Positions 16,215-25,662 of a stretch of 64,000 nt of DNA are shown one piece after another. The notes under the pieces were generated by a model. It saw only the letters and a program-made list of their open reading frames with translations, ran no database searches and was not told the DNA's origin. The translations under genes and the position numbers were made by a program. The first letter of the stretch is position 1, and the number at the start of each line of letters is the position of its first letter. This stretch comes from Natronobiforma cellulositropha (GTDB lineage: Archaea; Halobacteriota; Halobacteria; Halobacteriales; Natrialbaceae): contig NZ_JANZXN010000032.1 of the NCBI RefSeq assembly GCF_025629245.1, positions 62,001 to 126,000 of the forward strand, read 5' to 3'.

Positions 16215-17416
16215 CAGAGGAGACCCACGGCTTCGCCGGCTGTCTGAAACGCCTCGAGACAGGCGACGATGTCCGCCTGGCTGTGCGTCGCCATCGGTGT
16301 CAGCCTGATCCGGCAGGTGCCCTCGGGGACCGTCGGCGGGCGAATCGCTGGGGCGACGATGCCCTCCTCGCGGACCGCAGCGGCCAACTCGAGCGCCTGC
16401 GTGCGGTCACCGACGTAGACGGGGAGAATCTGGGCGTCGCCGAGGACGGTGTAGCCCATCGACTCGAGTCCGTCTCTGAGGTGGGCGACGTTCTCCCAGA
16501 GGTGTTCGCGGACGTCGCTGTGGCGGGCGATGTGGAGGGCTTCGCTCGCGGCGGCGGCCGCGGCGGGGGCGAGTCCGGTCGAGAAGCCGAACGAGCGCGC
16601 GTCGTTGATCAGACACTCGACGACGGCGTCGCTCGCGGCGACGTAGCCGCCCTGGCTGGCGAGGGCTTTCGAGAGCGTTCCCATCTGGATGTGGACGCGG
16701 TCTTCGACGCCCGCTGCCTGGACGATGCCGCCTGCGTCGGCGTACAGGCCGGTCGCGTGGGCTTCGTCGACCATCACCCACGCGCCGAACTCCTCGGCGA
16801 CCGCACAGAGGCGCTCGAGCGGGGCGACGCTCGCGTCCATACTGAACACCGTGTCGGTGACGATCAGCCAGGAGCCGCCCGCTCCGTCGCGTTCGTGGGC
16901 GGCTAACTTCGTCCGCAGGTCCTCGACGTCGCAGTGACGGTAGACGACGGTCTCCGCGTCCGAGAGCCGACAGCCGTCGATGATGCTCGCGTGGTTGAAC
17001 TCGTCGGAGAAGATCACGTCCGGCTCGAGTGCGGTGATAGTGCCGACGTTCGCGGCGTACCCAGAGGAGAACGTGAGCGCGCGGTCGGTTCCTTTGACCT
17101 CCGCGACGAGACGTTCGAAGTCGTGGTGGACCATCGTATCGCCGGTGAGCAGCCGACTCGCCCCGGCGCTCGTCCCGACGGTCGCCGTCGCCTGTCTGGC
17201 CGCGTTCTGCACGCGCTGGTCGCTCGTCAGCCCGAGATAGTTGTTCGAGGCGAACACCAGCTCCTCACTCGAGTCGAGAACGGGCAGGTCACCACTGACG
17301 GGCTGGGCGAAGTAGCCCCGTTCTGCGACCCGGTCTGCTGGCGAGAGCGTGCGTCTGAGGTCGTCGTCCTCGAGCGCTGCCAGCCGCGTCTCGAGGTCGA
17401 ACCCGCGGTCTTCCAT
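16214..17416 (-). CDS. bioF: 8-amino-7-oxononanoate synthase
   Basis: BioF condenses pimeloyl thioester and alanine with PLP to give KAPA. The ATG at 17416 gives 400 residues starting MEDRGFDLETRLAAL; an upstream ATG at 17434 is less likely. Family landmarks are FASNNYLGLTSDQRV, the EFNHASIIDGCRLS loop, WVMVDEAHATGLYA (PLP-binding Asp) and the TLSKALASQGGYVAAS Schiff-base lysine region. It overlaps bioD by one base and follows bioU by about 100 bp. Confidence 0.95.
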   Translation of the reverse strand: MEDRGFDLETRLAALEDDDLRRTLSPADRVAERGYFAQPVSGDLPVLDSSEELVFASNNYLGLTSDQRVQNAARQATATVGTSAGASRLLTGDTMVHHDFERLVAEVKGTDRALTFSSGYAANVGTITALEPDVIFSDEFNHASIIDGCRLSDAETVVYRHCDVEDLRTKLAAHERDGAGGSWLIVTDTVFSMDASVAPLERLCAVAEEFGAWVMVDEAHATGLYADAGGIVQAAGVEDRVHIQMGTLSKALASQGGYVAASDAVVECLINDARSFGFSTGLAPAAAAAASEALHIARHSDVREHLWENVAHLRDGLESMGYTVLGDAQILPVYVGDRTQALELAAAVREEGIVAPAIRPPTVPEGTCRIRLTPMATHSQADIVACLEAFQTAGEAVGLL

Positions 17417-17518
17417 CTGGGTGGAACGTCTCACTCACTCGATTTTACTCTCACGGTTCCGTTCGCAACGAAGGACGTGACAGTCACGGCCGTTGTCGCC
17501 CGCTCGCGCACGCCACGG

Positions 17519-18559
17519 TCAGAACGCCGGGAGGATCTCTGCCGGACCGAGAACGCCGTACTCACCCGCCCGGTTCCGTCTCACGGCGGCTTTCAGGTAG
17601 CCCAGCGCAGGGCCGTTGACGTTCGCCTCCATGCTCGTCGCGTCGTCGAGTTCGAACCGGTTGGTCGCGCGCTCGCCGTCGAACGTCTTCCCGGTGACCG
17701 TCACCGTCGTCGTCGTCGGCTTCTCGTCGCTGCGCACGTCGAGCACCCCGCCGACGGTGACCGCGTCGGCCGCACAGATGCCCGCACGCTCGAGTAAGAC
17801 GTCGTCTGCGTGTTCCATGTCGGTGAACTCGATGACGCCGCCGTGGTCGTCGACGATCTCCTCGACCTCCGCAGCGGAGAGGTTGCGAGCGGTCTCGAGG
17901 TCGTAGCCCTCGAGGTGGGCGATGTCCTCGCGGACGGTCCCCCGGTTGTCCTCGTAACCGGATTTGAGACCGACACCCCACCAGATGTCGACCGACTCGA
18001 CCTCGACGAACGACTGGGCCGCGAGGGCGGCCGCGCCGGTGAGAAAGCCGGGCGTCGCCCCTGCACCGCAGACGAACGTGATCCCGGCTTCCTCGAACGC
18101 CGTCGCTCGCTCTTCGAGCATGCCGATCACGCGCGAGCGCTTGAGCACGTCGACGAGCACGCCCGAGAAGCCGCCCTCGACGAAGCGGTCTGCAACCCGC
18201 GGGATGAAGTCGTGTTCGTAGTTCGGCACCGCGAGCAAGACGGCGTCGATCGCGTCGCTCGCCTCGATGATTGCCCCGATGGGATCGTCGCTCGCGGTTC
18301 CTTCCTCGGCGGCGACGACGCCGTCGTCCGGTCCGTGTCGCTTGACCTCCTGCCCGCCGTCCGTCTCGGCTGGCTCCGGCCCGTCCTCGATCGCCGCGAG
18401 TACCGCCTCGACGTCGAGACCGGTCTCGTCGATCGCCACGCCGTGTTTGTCACACGCCGCGACCGGGGTGAGATCCGGTTTGTACTGGCTTACCTCGAGT
18501 GCTCGTCGGCCGATGCCACCGGTGCCGATGACGGCGAAGGTCGTGTCCGTGTCGTCCAT
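17519..18559 (-). CDS. bioU: BioU: single-turnover KAPA-to-DAPA amination enzyme
   Basis: BioU, described in cyanobacteria and reported in haloarchaea, replaces BioA. It binds KAPA through a lysine, reduces the adduct with NAD(P)H, and gives up that lysine's amino group, so each molecule works once. This 346-residue protein has an N-terminal Rossmann motif VIGTGGIG (10-17) and a candidate suicide lysine K140 in VLVDVLKRSRV. FVCGAGATPGFLTGAAALAA lies near 167-186, and SVDIWWGVGLKSGYEDNRGT follows. The position between bioB and bioF, with no bioA in the operon, strongly supports the call. An acidic insertion near 58-92 makes it longer than the cyanobacterial enzyme. The lysine assignment is by alignment from memory. 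Confidence 0.85.
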   Translation of the reverse strand: MDDTDTTFAVIGTGGIGRRALEVSQYKPDLTPVAACDKHGVAIDETGLDVEAVLAAIEDGPEPAETDGGQEVKRHGPDDGVVAAEEGTASDDPIGAIIEASDAIDAVLLAVPNYEHDFIPRVADRFVEGGFSGVLVDVLKRSRVIGMLEERATAFEEAGITFVCGAGATPGFLTGAAALAAQSFVEVESVDIWWGVGLKSGYEDNRGTVREDIAHLEGYDLETARNLSAAEVEEIVDDHGGVIEFTDMEHADDVLLERAGICAADAVTVGGVLDVRSDEKPTTTTVTVTGKTFDGERATNRFELDDATSMEANVNGPALGYLKAAVRRNRAGEYGVLGPAEILPAF

Positions 18560-18631
18560 GTGTAGTGTCAGTGTGTTCGCGCAAGTGGTCGTCGTAGTCG
18601 TGCAGCGGCTGGCTGTTCGGATGCGTCGTCG

Positions 18632-19738
18632 TCAGTCGTCGGCGTCGCCCTCGAGCGGCCGGGTCGAGGGTCCGTCCGCGGGTGCGTCCGAGCCGCCTCC
18701 CTCGCCGACGGCCGCCGGATCGAAGTCGTTGACCGACCGGTTCGGCTCGAGTCCGGCGCGCTCGATGATCGCGAGGTCCTCGGCTGGCGACTGGCCCTCG
18801 GTCGTGAGGTAGTCGCCGGTGAGGATGCCGTCGGCACCCGCCTCGAACGGCAGGTGCTGTTCGTCGGGTGTGAGGTTCACCTCGCGCCCGCCGGTCAGAC
18901 GGACGCGGGCGTGGGGGTGGAGGAACCGATAGACGGCGATCGTCGCCAGCAGTTCGTCGGTCGAGATCGCTGCCCCACCGTCCTCCCCGAGCGGGGTGCC
19001 GGCGATGGGGTTCAACACGTTCACCGGCAGCGAGGAGATGCCGATCTCCTGGAGGGCGACCGCGGCGTCGACCCGGTCGGTCGGCGTCTCACCCATCCCG
19101 AGGATGACGCCCGCACAGAGGTCCATCCCCGCCGCCTTCGCGACCTCGAGCGTGTGGACTCGGTCTGCGAACTCGTGGGAGCCGACGACCTCGGGGAAGT
19201 ACCGTGGTGAGGTCTCGATGTTGTGATTGTAGTGGCAGATGCCCTCGGCGGCGAGAATCTCGGCTTCCTCTTCGGTGAGGATGCCGAGGGAGGCGTCGAC
19301 CTCGAGTGCACACTCCTCGCGGACCAGACGAATCGACTCGATCACCTCGGTCCACTCCTCGGGGCGGTGTTTCTTCGAGACGCCACGTTCTGCGAGGACG
19401 ATGCCGAAACGCTGCGCGCCGTCCCGCTCGGCGCGTTTGGCGGCCTCGAGAATTCGCTCGGGACCGAGAAAGTCGTAGGTGTCGATGCCGGTGTCGAAGT
19501 GGACGGACTGGGCGCAGAAGCCACAGTCTTCGGCGCAGTTTCCCGCCTTCGCGTTCACGATCGAACAGGCGTCGACGGTGCCGTCGCCGAGTCGGTCGCG
19601 GAGGAATCCACCGGCCTCGACGAGCGTCTCGACCGGCTGTGCGAGCAGGGCGAGTCCGTCGGTCCTGTCGAGCGTCTCTCCGGCGAGGACGCGCCTGAGC
19701 GCCTCGTCGACCGTCCGGTTTCCAGTCTCGTAAACCAC
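18632..19738 (-). CDS. bioB: Biotin synthase (radical SAM)
   Basis: BioB inserts sulfur into dethiobiotin. The 368-residue frame carries the radical-SAM motif in GNCAEDCGFCAQS (C-x3-C-x2-C, about residues 67-74). It also has TYDFLGPERILEAA and YNHNIETSPRYFPEV, where Asn and Asp are conserved, and TGDYLTTEGQSPAEDLA near 295. The start is a GTG at 19738. The C-terminal 40 residues are an acidic extension. It is the first gene of the leftward biotin operon. Confidence 0.95.
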   Translation of the reverse strand: MVYETGNRTVDEALRRVLAGETLDRTDGLALLAQPVETLVEAGGFLRDRLGDGTVDACSIVNAKAGNCAEDCGFCAQSVHFDTGIDTYDFLGPERILEAAKRAERDGAQRFGIVLAERGVSKKHRPEEWTEVIESIRLVREECALEVDASLGILTEEEAEILAAEGICHYNHNIETSPRYFPEVVGSHEFADRVHTLEVAKAAGMDLCAGVILGMGETPTDRVDAAVALQEIGISSLPVNVLNPIAGTPLGEDGGAAISTDELLATIAVYRFLHPHARVRLTGGREVNLTPDEQHLPFEAGADGILTGDYLTTEGQSPAEDLAIIERAGLEPNRSVNDFDPAAVGEGGGSDAPADGPSTRPLEGDADD

Positions 19739-19790
19739 AACAAAAACTCCGGTTGACGAACCGATAAACGTTCTGGTCCGTCAGCCTATC
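19739..19790 (-). promoter_or_regulatory. biotin operon promoter region
   Basis: Between bioB and the divergent small gene at 19879 the minus strand has an A/T-rich GTTTATCGG-like box (about 19762-19770), some 25-30 nt before the GTG. A short inverted repeat CGGTT/AACCG lies at about 19751-19764. This suits a leaderless transcript with an operator, but no known biotin operator is recognised. Confidence 0.3.
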
Positions 19791-19878
19791 GGACAGGTCC
19801 GCCGCGGCTGTCAGTGAAACATCCAGTGATTCCGACTGGCGACAGGTTCACTTGGAATCACTCTGAACACTGGCGCGT

Positions 19879-20172
19879 ATGCCTGCTGACGTCCTGTTCG
19901 CTCTCGTACTGATCCTCGCTCTCGCGAGTACGCCAGCGCTCCTGTTCTGTCTCTTCTGGCGCGGACTGGTGTTCCTGCGTGACGACGCCCTCATCGACGA
20001 CCTGCGCTTTACCCACGGGATCGACCCGACCGTCTCGTTCGGTATCCCGTTTCTCCCGACCCGGAGCGGGACCGACGAGGAGGGTCCGCTCATCTCCTGC
20101 CCCTCCTGTGGCACGCCCGCCGTGGTGGAGTATCGCTCGTGTCCCGGCTGTGGTGACGCACTCGAGTCGTGA
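19879..20172 (+). CDS. Small membrane protein with C-terminal zinc ribbon
   Basis: The protein has 97 residues. Residues 4-30 are a single hydrophobic segment (VLFALVLILALASTPALLFC). The C-terminus carries CPSCG (about 74-78) and CPGCG (about 89-93), a two-knuckle zinc ribbon. It probably lies in the cytoplasmic membrane with the ribbon inside. Function is not known. It is divergent from bioB and does not look connected with biotin synthesis. Confidence 0.8.
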   Translation: MPADVLFALVLILALASTPALLFCLFWRGLVFLRDDALIDDLRFTHGIDPTVSFGIPFLPTRSGTDEEGPLISCPSCGTPAVVEYRSCPGCGDALES

Positions 20173-20384
20173 CCAACACGAGATTTCACCCTCCACCAGC
20201 TCGAGCGCCGGCCCCAGAGCCGGTGTTCTCCCTACACGTATTGGTAATATCTGCGACGTGATGGCCGGTGACCGCGTTAGATTCGCTGACTCGCGGCGAC
20301 CGGCGGTTCAGAATATCATGCTACCCTGACTAATCATATTCCAAAAGTTAAAGTCGTGTGATAATGTATAGGATGTAAGGGACC

Positions 20385-21440
20385 ATGACCGACAGTACGA
20401 TCGACGACAAATCGGGGCGGGACTCGTTCGACCTCGGCCCGAGTGTCGACGAATTATTCGGGGATCTCGAGGAGCCGACGGAGGGCGTCTCGAGCGACAG
20501 TACCACTGAAACAGGCGGTGAGGGGGAGAGCGACGGTGTCGGCGACGTAACCGCCGCGGACGTCTTCGAGCAGTTGCGATCCGAGGCGGCCGACGACGAG
20601 ACCGACGCGACGGACTTACTCGAGGGGGAGTCGCCGGAGGAGATCATCGCGAGCGCCGACGACGCCGACGACGAACCCGCAGTCGACGACGACCTGCTGG
20701 TCGACGCAGACGCCCTCGACGACCTGCTCTTGACCGGCCGGACCGAGGCCGACGAGTTCCTCTGGGTCGACGCGGGCGGGGACGACTCGGCCGCCGACGA
20801 CGCCGGGGTGTCGACCGGGTCGGAGAGCGCGTCCACGGTGGACGACGCGGCGGCGATTCTCGCCTCCATCGGCGATGAGAACGAATCGGCCGCGGACATG
20901 ATTCGGCGTCTGAACGAGGAGGACGAGACCGAGGCGGACACACCGCAGTCCGACTCCGACTCCGACACCGCCGACTCGGACACTCCGGACCGCTCCGAGA
21001 CGTCGACACAGCCCGCGGTGCAGGCCGACGACGCCGAGACGACCAGGGCGACCGACGAGCACTCCGCCGAAGACGAGCGCCGCTCGAAAAAGCCGGAGAT
21101 GAACCTCTCGACGGCGCGGGCGAACGCACGGAAACGAGCACCTCAGGCGTCCTCGAGTTCGAAGCCAACAGCCGCCTCGAGTACGAACTCCGAATCCTCC
21201 GCGGGTACGAATGGGGACACGGTGAAGGCCCAGCAATCGACGACCGCATCGTCTGCGGACGCCGCTGCACAGTCCTCGCCGGCGAAGACGAAGCAGGCTA
21301 AGCAGGCTAAGAAGACGGCGAAGACGAAGAACGCGAAGAAGACGACGAAGCAGGCTAAGCAGACCAAGAAGACGGAGAAGAAACGGCGCTCTACCGGTGT
21401 CTTCCACAAACTCGGATCGTTCGTCGGGCGGTATCTCTAG
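20385..21440 (+). CDS. Charge-segregated protein: acidic N-half and lysine-rich tail
   Basis: The protein has 351 residues with no recognised domain. Residues 1-215 are extremely acidic, with two short ordered-looking stretches (SFDLGPSVDELFGDLEEP, and EADEFLWVDAG near 121). Residues about 220-351 turn basic: Ser/Thr/Ala linker, then repeated K-Q-A-K-Q and K-K-T-A-K words, ending in the hydrophobic-basic GVFHKLGSFVGRYL. The tail resembles histone H1-like or nucleic-acid-binding tails, although no homology is claimed. Its codons are plainly haloarchaeal, and TTAAAG (about 20345) gives a promoter. Confidence 0.75.
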   Translation: MTDSTIDDKSGRDSFDLGPSVDELFGDLEEPTEGVSSDSTTETGGEGESDGVGDVTAADVFEQLRSEAADDETDATDLLEGESPEEIIASADDADDEPAVDDDLLVDADALDDLLLTGRTEADEFLWVDAGGDDSAADDAGVSTGSESASTVDDAAAILASIGDENESAADMIRRLNEEDETEADTPQSDSDSDTADSDTPDRSETSTQPAVQADDAETTRATDEHSAEDERRSKKPEMNLSTARANARKRAPQASSSSKPTAASSTNSESSAGTNGDTVKAQQSTTASSADAAAQSSPAKTKQAKQAKKTAKTKNAKKTTKQAKQTKKTEKKRRSTGVFHKLGSFVGRYL

Positions 21441-21450
21441 CGTCCAGAAC

Positions 21451-21481
21451 CGTTTTTTACTCTCCAGGTCCTGGCCTACGC
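21451..21481 (+). promoter_or_regulatory. trxA leaderless promoter, also a possible U-tract terminator
   Basis: CCGTTTTTTAC (21451-21460) lies 22-29 nt before the trxA ATG, the right distance for the TATA box of a leaderless transcript. The same T6 run, 12 nt after the stop of the gene at 20385-21440, could also end that transcript, since archaeal terminators are U-tracts. Confidence 0.5.
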
Positions 21482-21910
21482 ATGGACGAACCGGACGAAC
21501 TCGAGCGCATACGTGCGGCCAAACGCGAACGCCTCCGCGAACAGGCACAGACCCAGGGCGGTGGTGACGCTGACACGACGGATGCAGCCACACCGGTCTC
21601 GGTCGACACTCCCGAGCACTTCACTTCGTTGCTCTCCTCGCACCAGGTCGTGCTCGCGGATTTCTACGCCGACTGGTGCGGACCCTGTCAGATGCTCGCC
21701 CCCATACTCGAGACCATCGCCGCCGACACGCAGGCGACGGTCGTCAAAATCGACACCGAAGCGCACCCGAAACTCGCACAGCGCCACGGCGTACGGGGCC
21801 TGCCGACGCTCGTGTTGTTCGTCGGCGGCGAACCTGCAGAGCGCCTCGTCGGTCTCCAGACCGAAGACGCACTCCGGACGGTGGTCGCCCGCCACGCTGG
21901 CGGGAACTGA
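21482..21910 (+). CDS. trxA: Thioredoxin
   Basis: A 142-residue disulfide reductase. The thioredoxin fold spans about 40-140 with the redox motif in FYADWCGPCQMLAP (W-C-G-P-C). HGVRGLPTLVLFVGGEP carries the cis-proline. The first 38 residues are a charged extension rich in Arg and Gln (IRAAKRERLREQAQTQGGGD) that is not part of the usual fold and is common in haloarchaeal thioredoxins. Confidence 0.95.
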   Translation: MDEPDELERIRAAKRERLREQAQTQGGGDADTTDAATPVSVDTPEHFTSLLSSHQVVLADFYADWCGPCQMLAPILETIAADTQATVVKIDTEAHPKLAQRHGVRGLPTLVLFVGGEPAERLVGLQTEDALRTVVARHAGGN

Positions 21911-22042
21911 ACACGGTGTTGGCGGTGGACTCACGACGGCCGCTCGAGTCGACGGCGACGCGCCCTCGTCGGCCGGTGGCCACAGCGAACGCACGGCAGA
22001 CGGCGGCGGACGAGAAGAAAAAATCGACGTAGCTAGTCGCGT

Positions 22043-22912
22043 TCAGAGGAAGCTCTCGATGTGGTCTGCGACCTCTTCGGGCGTGTCGCCGACGGGGACG
22101 CCAGCGTCGTTGAGCGCGTCGATCTTGCTCTCTGCGGTGCCGGTGCCCGAGCCGGAGACGATCGCGCCGGCGTGGCCCATCCGCTTTCCTGGTGGGGCGG
22201 TGCGCCCGGCGATGAAGCCGGCGACGGGCGTGTCGACGTGTTCGTCGATGTAGGCCGCGGCTTCCTCTTCGTCCTCGCCACCGATCTCACCGCACATGGC
22301 GATGGCTTTCGTGTCGGGGTCGTTCTCGAAGAGTTCGAGTGCGTCGATGAACGTCGTCCCGATGATCGGGTCGCCGCCGATGCCGATGGCGGTGGTCTGG
22401 CCGATACCGCGCTGGGTGAGGTTGTCGACGACCTGGTAGGTGAGGGTCCCCGACCGGGAGACGAGACCGACCTCGCCCGAGGTGAAGATGTTCCCGGGGA
22501 GGATGCCGAGTTTGGCCTCACCCGGCGTGATGAGTCCGGGACAGTTCGGACCGAGTAAGTAGGTATCAGTCTCGCTGAGGCGCTTGTTGACGCGCGCCAT
22601 GTCCTGGGTCGGGACGCCCTCGGTGATCGCGACGACGAGGTCGAGATCGGTGTCGAGCGCCTCGAACATCGCGTCACCCGCGAAGGCGGGCGGGACGAAG
22701 ACGACGGAGGCGGTGGCGTCTTCCGCTTCGACGGCCTCGGCGACGGTGTCGTAGACCGGCACGCCGTTTACCTCCTGGCCGCCCTTGCCGGGGACCGCTC
22801 CGGCGACCACGTTGGTGCCGTAGGCCAGCATCTGTTCGGTGTGGAACTTCCCTTCACCGCCGGTGATTCCCTGTACCACGACGCGGGTGTCGTCGTCGAC
22901 GAGTACGCTCAT
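22043..22912 (-). CDS. sucD: Succinyl-CoA synthetase alpha subunit
   Basis: This subunit binds CoA and carries the phospho-histidine in the citric-acid-cycle ligase. The 289-residue frame has the Rossmann start [20 protein letters not shown] (11-30), the SRSGTLTYQ loop and the active-site region [19 protein letters not shown] with the catalytic His. It overlaps sucC by four bases (ATGA), so the two subunits are made in a coupled way. Confidence 0.97.
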   Translation of the reverse strand: MSVLVDDDTRVVVQGITGGEGKFHTEQMLAYGTNVVAGAVPGKGGQEVNGVPVYDTVAEAVEAEDATASVVFVPPAFAGDAMFEALDTDLDLVVAITEGVPTQDMARVNKRLSETDTYLLGPNCPGLITPGEAKLGILPGNIFTSGEVGLVSRSGTLTYQVVDNLTQRGIGQTTAIGIGGDPIIGTTFIDALELFENDPDTKAIAMCGEIGGEDEEEAAAYIDEHVDTPVAGFIAGRTAPPGKRMGHAGAIVSGSGTGTAESKIDALNDAGVPVGDTPEEVADHIESFL

Positions 22913-24057
22913 TGGTTTACCTCCGAAGCGTACTCGACGGCACGCTTCACCGCATCCTCGAGGGTCGCTTCGACCGTCACGAGGTCTTCGTTCAGAATCT
23001 CCATGCCTTCCTCCCAGTTGGTGCCCGCCAGGCGGACGACGACGGGTTTCGGAATCTCGTCGAACTGGCCGAGCGCCTCGTTGATCCCCTTCGCGACCTC
23101 GTCACCGCGGGTGATGCCGCCGAAGATGTTGAAGACGACGCTGTCGACGTTCTCGTCTGCGAACACCATGTCGAGGGCGTTCGCGATGCGCGCGGCTTTC
23201 GCCCCGCCGCCGACGTCGAGGAAGTTGGCGGGCGAGCCGCCGTAGTGGTCGACCAGGTCGAGGGTGGTCATCACGAGACCTGCCCCGTTGCCGATGATGC
23301 CGACGTTGCCCTCGAGTCTGACGTAGTCGAAGCCGTACTCGGACGCCTTCGCCTCGAGTTCGTCGCCACCTGCGGCATCCTCTTCCATCTCCGCGAGCTC
23401 CGGCTGGCGGAAGAGGGCGTCCTCGTCGATGTTCATCACGGCGTCGGCCGCGATGACCTCGCCGTCCCCGGTGACCATCAGCGGGTTGATCTCGGCGTCG
23501 GAGCCGTCCTTGCGCTCCCAGAGGTCGTACAGCGTCGAGAGCACGCTCGAGACGTCACGCGCGAGCGCTTTGTCGACGCCCGCGTCGTAGACGGCCTTGC
23601 GGGCCTGGTAGGGGTGCATGCCGAAGGAGGGGTCGATGTGTTCCTGGGCGATTGCCTCGGGCGTCTCCTCGGCGACGGCTTCGATGTCGACGCCGCCTTT
23701 CGTCGAGACCATGGCGACGGGCTTGCCCGCGCCCCGGTCCAGCGTGATGCCGACGTAGAGTTCGTCGGTGAAGTCGACGGCCTGCTCGACCAGCACCTGC
23801 TCGACGTGGTAGCCCTTGAGGTCCATCCCCAGGATCTCGTCTGCAGCCTCGCGCGCTTCGTCGGCGTCGGCTGCGAGTTTGATCCCCCCGGCTTTCCCGC
23901 GCCCGCCGACCTGTACCTGTGCCTTGATCGCGACCGGGTAGCCGATCTCGTCGGCCGCGGTCAAGACACCGTCGACGTCCGACGCGAGCTGTGAATCCGG
24001 CGTCGGGATTCCGGCGTCGGCGAAGACCTGCTTCGCCTGATATTCGTGGAGTTTCAT
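22909..24057 (-). CDS. sucC: Succinyl-CoA synthetase beta subunit
   Basis: The ATP-grasp subunit of the ligase. The ATG at 24057 gives 382 residues with the canonical start [40 protein letters not shown] binds nucleotide, AEINPLMV is in the grasp domain, and [12 protein letters not shown] and [18 protein letters not shown] are in the C-terminal ligase domain. An upstream frame start at 24084 adds nine residues not seen in the family. It is the promoter-proximal gene of the sucCD pair. Confidence 0.97.
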   Translation of the reverse strand: MKLHEYQAKQVFADAGIPTPDSQLASDVDGVLTAADEIGYPVAIKAQVQVGGRGKAGGIKLAADADEAREAADEILGMDLKGYHVEQVLVEQAVDFTDELYVGITLDRGAGKPVAMVSTKGGVDIEAVAEETPEAIAQEHIDPSFGMHPYQARKAVYDAGVDKALARDVSSVLSTLYDLWERKDGSDAEINPLMVTGDGEVIAADAVMNIDEDALFRQPELAEMEEDAAGGDELEAKASEYGFDYVRLEGNVGIIGNGAGLVMTTLDLVDHYGGSPANFLDVGGGAKAARIANALDMVFADENVDSVVFNIFGGITRGDEVAKGINEALGQFDEIPKPVVVRLAGTNWEEGMEILNEDLVTVEATLEDAVKRAVEYASEVNQ

Positions 24058-24240
24058 TGCGCACTCGAAAGGCGGCCTCCCCACCGCTTAAATCCTGCCA
24101 GTTCCGTTCGGCCACCGGCATCCAACGTAGTCGGACGATTCGACGGTTCTGCCGGAGTTGTGTGTCAATTTGTGCGAAAAATCCGGATATTTGGTGGCAC
24201 CTCTCGACACCGTCTCCTTCGGCCTGGCCCGCCCCGACCA

Positions 24241-25086
24241 TCATGCTAGACTCGATGGCACGTGCCTGACGAGTCGGTTGAGCCGATCACGAACGGGTGC
24301 TGGCGTGATCTCCTCGAGCCAGAGGCGGTACTTCCACGGGCCGACCGGAATTCGGTCGGCTGGCGCTCGAGCGTACGCCGCCTCGACGATAGCCGTCGCC
24401 ACCTCCTCGGGCTGGACGTAGCCGGGACCACGGTCCACGAACCGGCGGCCGAACACGTCGGGATCGTAGAGGTCGTGGATCCACTCGTAGGCACCCGTCG
24501 GCTCGAGTTCCGCGAGCTGTGCCTGTGCGCGCTCGCCGAAGTTCGTCTCGACCGGTCCCGGTTCGATCAGGACGACGTCGATGTCGAACGCTCCGACTTC
24601 GGCTCTGAGGGTGTCGCTCATCGCCTCGACGGCGTACTTCGAGGCCGCGTAGATTCCCTGTCCGGGAAACACCGTCCGGCCGTAGACGCTCGAGACGTTG
24701 ATGAGCCGTCCGTAGCCCTGTTCACGCATCACCGGGAGGACGGCTCTGAGGAGGCGGTGTTGGCCGAAGAAGTTGACCTGAAACTGCGCTTCGACCTGGT
24801 CGGTCGGAATCTCCTCGACCGGACCGACCTGGCCGTACCCCGCGTTGTTCACCAGACAGTCGAGTCGTCCCTGTTCGTCTTCGATCCGCTCGACGACTCG
24901 AGAGGCGTCGTCGCCCTCGCGCACGTCGAGCGTCGCCGTCTCACACCCCGCTCGAGCGAGGTCCTCGAGCGCGTCTTCGTCCGGATCGGTCGCGTACACC
25001 GTCCAGTCGCGCTCTGCGAACGCTCGAGCCGTCTCGTTCCCGATTCCCGTTGCACAGCCGGTGACGAGGACCGTCGGTGACGTCAT
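24241..25086 (-). CDS. Short-chain dehydrogenase/reductase
   Basis: I take the ATG at 25086 (MTSPTVLVTGCATGIG), 281 residues. The NAD(P)-binding TGCATGIG lies at 9-16, NNAG at about 82-85, the catalytic Ser in LINVSSVYG and Y-x3-K in YAASKYAVEAM. The C-terminal substrate region is typical of ketoreductases of the classical SDR type. The substrate is unknown. It is a single gene, convergent with nothing and downstream of the HalOD1 gene in the same direction. Confidence 0.92.
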   Translation of the reverse strand: MTSPTVLVTGCATGIGNETARAFAERDWTVYATDPDEDALEDLARAGCETATLDVREGDDASRVVERIEDEQGRLDCLVNNAGYGQVGPVEEIPTDQVEAQFQVNFFGQHRLLRAVLPVMREQGYGRLINVSSVYGRTVFPGQGIYAASKYAVEAMSDTLRAEVGAFDIDVVLIEPGPVETNFGERAQAQLAELEPTGAYEWIHDLYDPDVFGRRFVDRGPGYVQPEEVATAIVEAAYARAPADRIPVGPWKYRLWLEEITPAPVRDRLNRLVRHVPSSLA

Positions 25087-25177
25087 ACCCGCGATACCGC
25101 ACTCACGATCATAACCGCTCGACACGCGAAGGTAAGCACGGCCGACGGCGCTCGCGCTCCCGGCACCGCTCGTCCGC

Positions 25178-25474
25178 TCAGGGGTTCGACTCCGAACCGG
25201 GACGCCGGTGGTCGGTCTCGGTCACGCTCTCCACTCGGACGGCACCGGTACCATCGACCGAGATGGTGTGCTCTGCGTACTCGAACTCGACGGTCACCAG
25301 CCGGGGTGTCGACGACGTGAACAGCCGCTCGAGCGCGTCCGTATCGATCGCGTAGTAGAGCGGTTCCATCTGGGTCACCTTCTGATTCGTGACGGCGGCG
25401 ACCGCCCGAACCACTGCCTCCGTAATCGTCTGATACTCTCCCCCGTCCGTCTCGAGTAAAATCTCTCTTGTCAT
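25178..25474 (-). CDS. HalOD1 output-domain protein
   Basis: The protein has 98 residues, essentially one HalOD1 domain: an N-terminal TITEAVVRAVAAVTN helix, the ATNQKVTQMEPLYYAIDTDAL stretch (read with a gap) and the strand pair VTVEFEYAEHTISVD. HalOD1 is a haloarchaeal signalling output domain of unknown biochemical activity. A TATA-like CTTAAACAG on the minus strand (about 25617-25625) would give a leader of more than 100 nt. Confidence 0.85.
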   Translation of the reverse strand: MTREILLETDGGEYQTITEAVVRAVAAVTNQKVTQMEPLYYAIDTDALERLFTSSTPRLVTVEFEYAEHTISVDGTGAVRVESVTETDHRRPGSESNP

Positions 25475-25662
25475 CGTCTGGATTCGTCGGCCGTCTCTCG
25501 GGTGCGTGGCGGTCGGCTCATCGGTGGTTTCCCATCAGTCGGCCACTCTCTCCCGACGTATACCTACAGTCTACTGAAGTAGCCCATCGGGGTACATGTT
25601 CGCGTTGATCCGTTAATCTGTTTAAGTAGTGGTGGACGTATCACCACCGTTGGCCCGCCCGA

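Noticed and set aside
25629-25647. GTGGTG/CACCAC inverted repeat between the HalOD1 and HTH-10 genes
   Set aside because: Only six base pairs, low-complexity, and without U-tract; could be chance in this sequence context.
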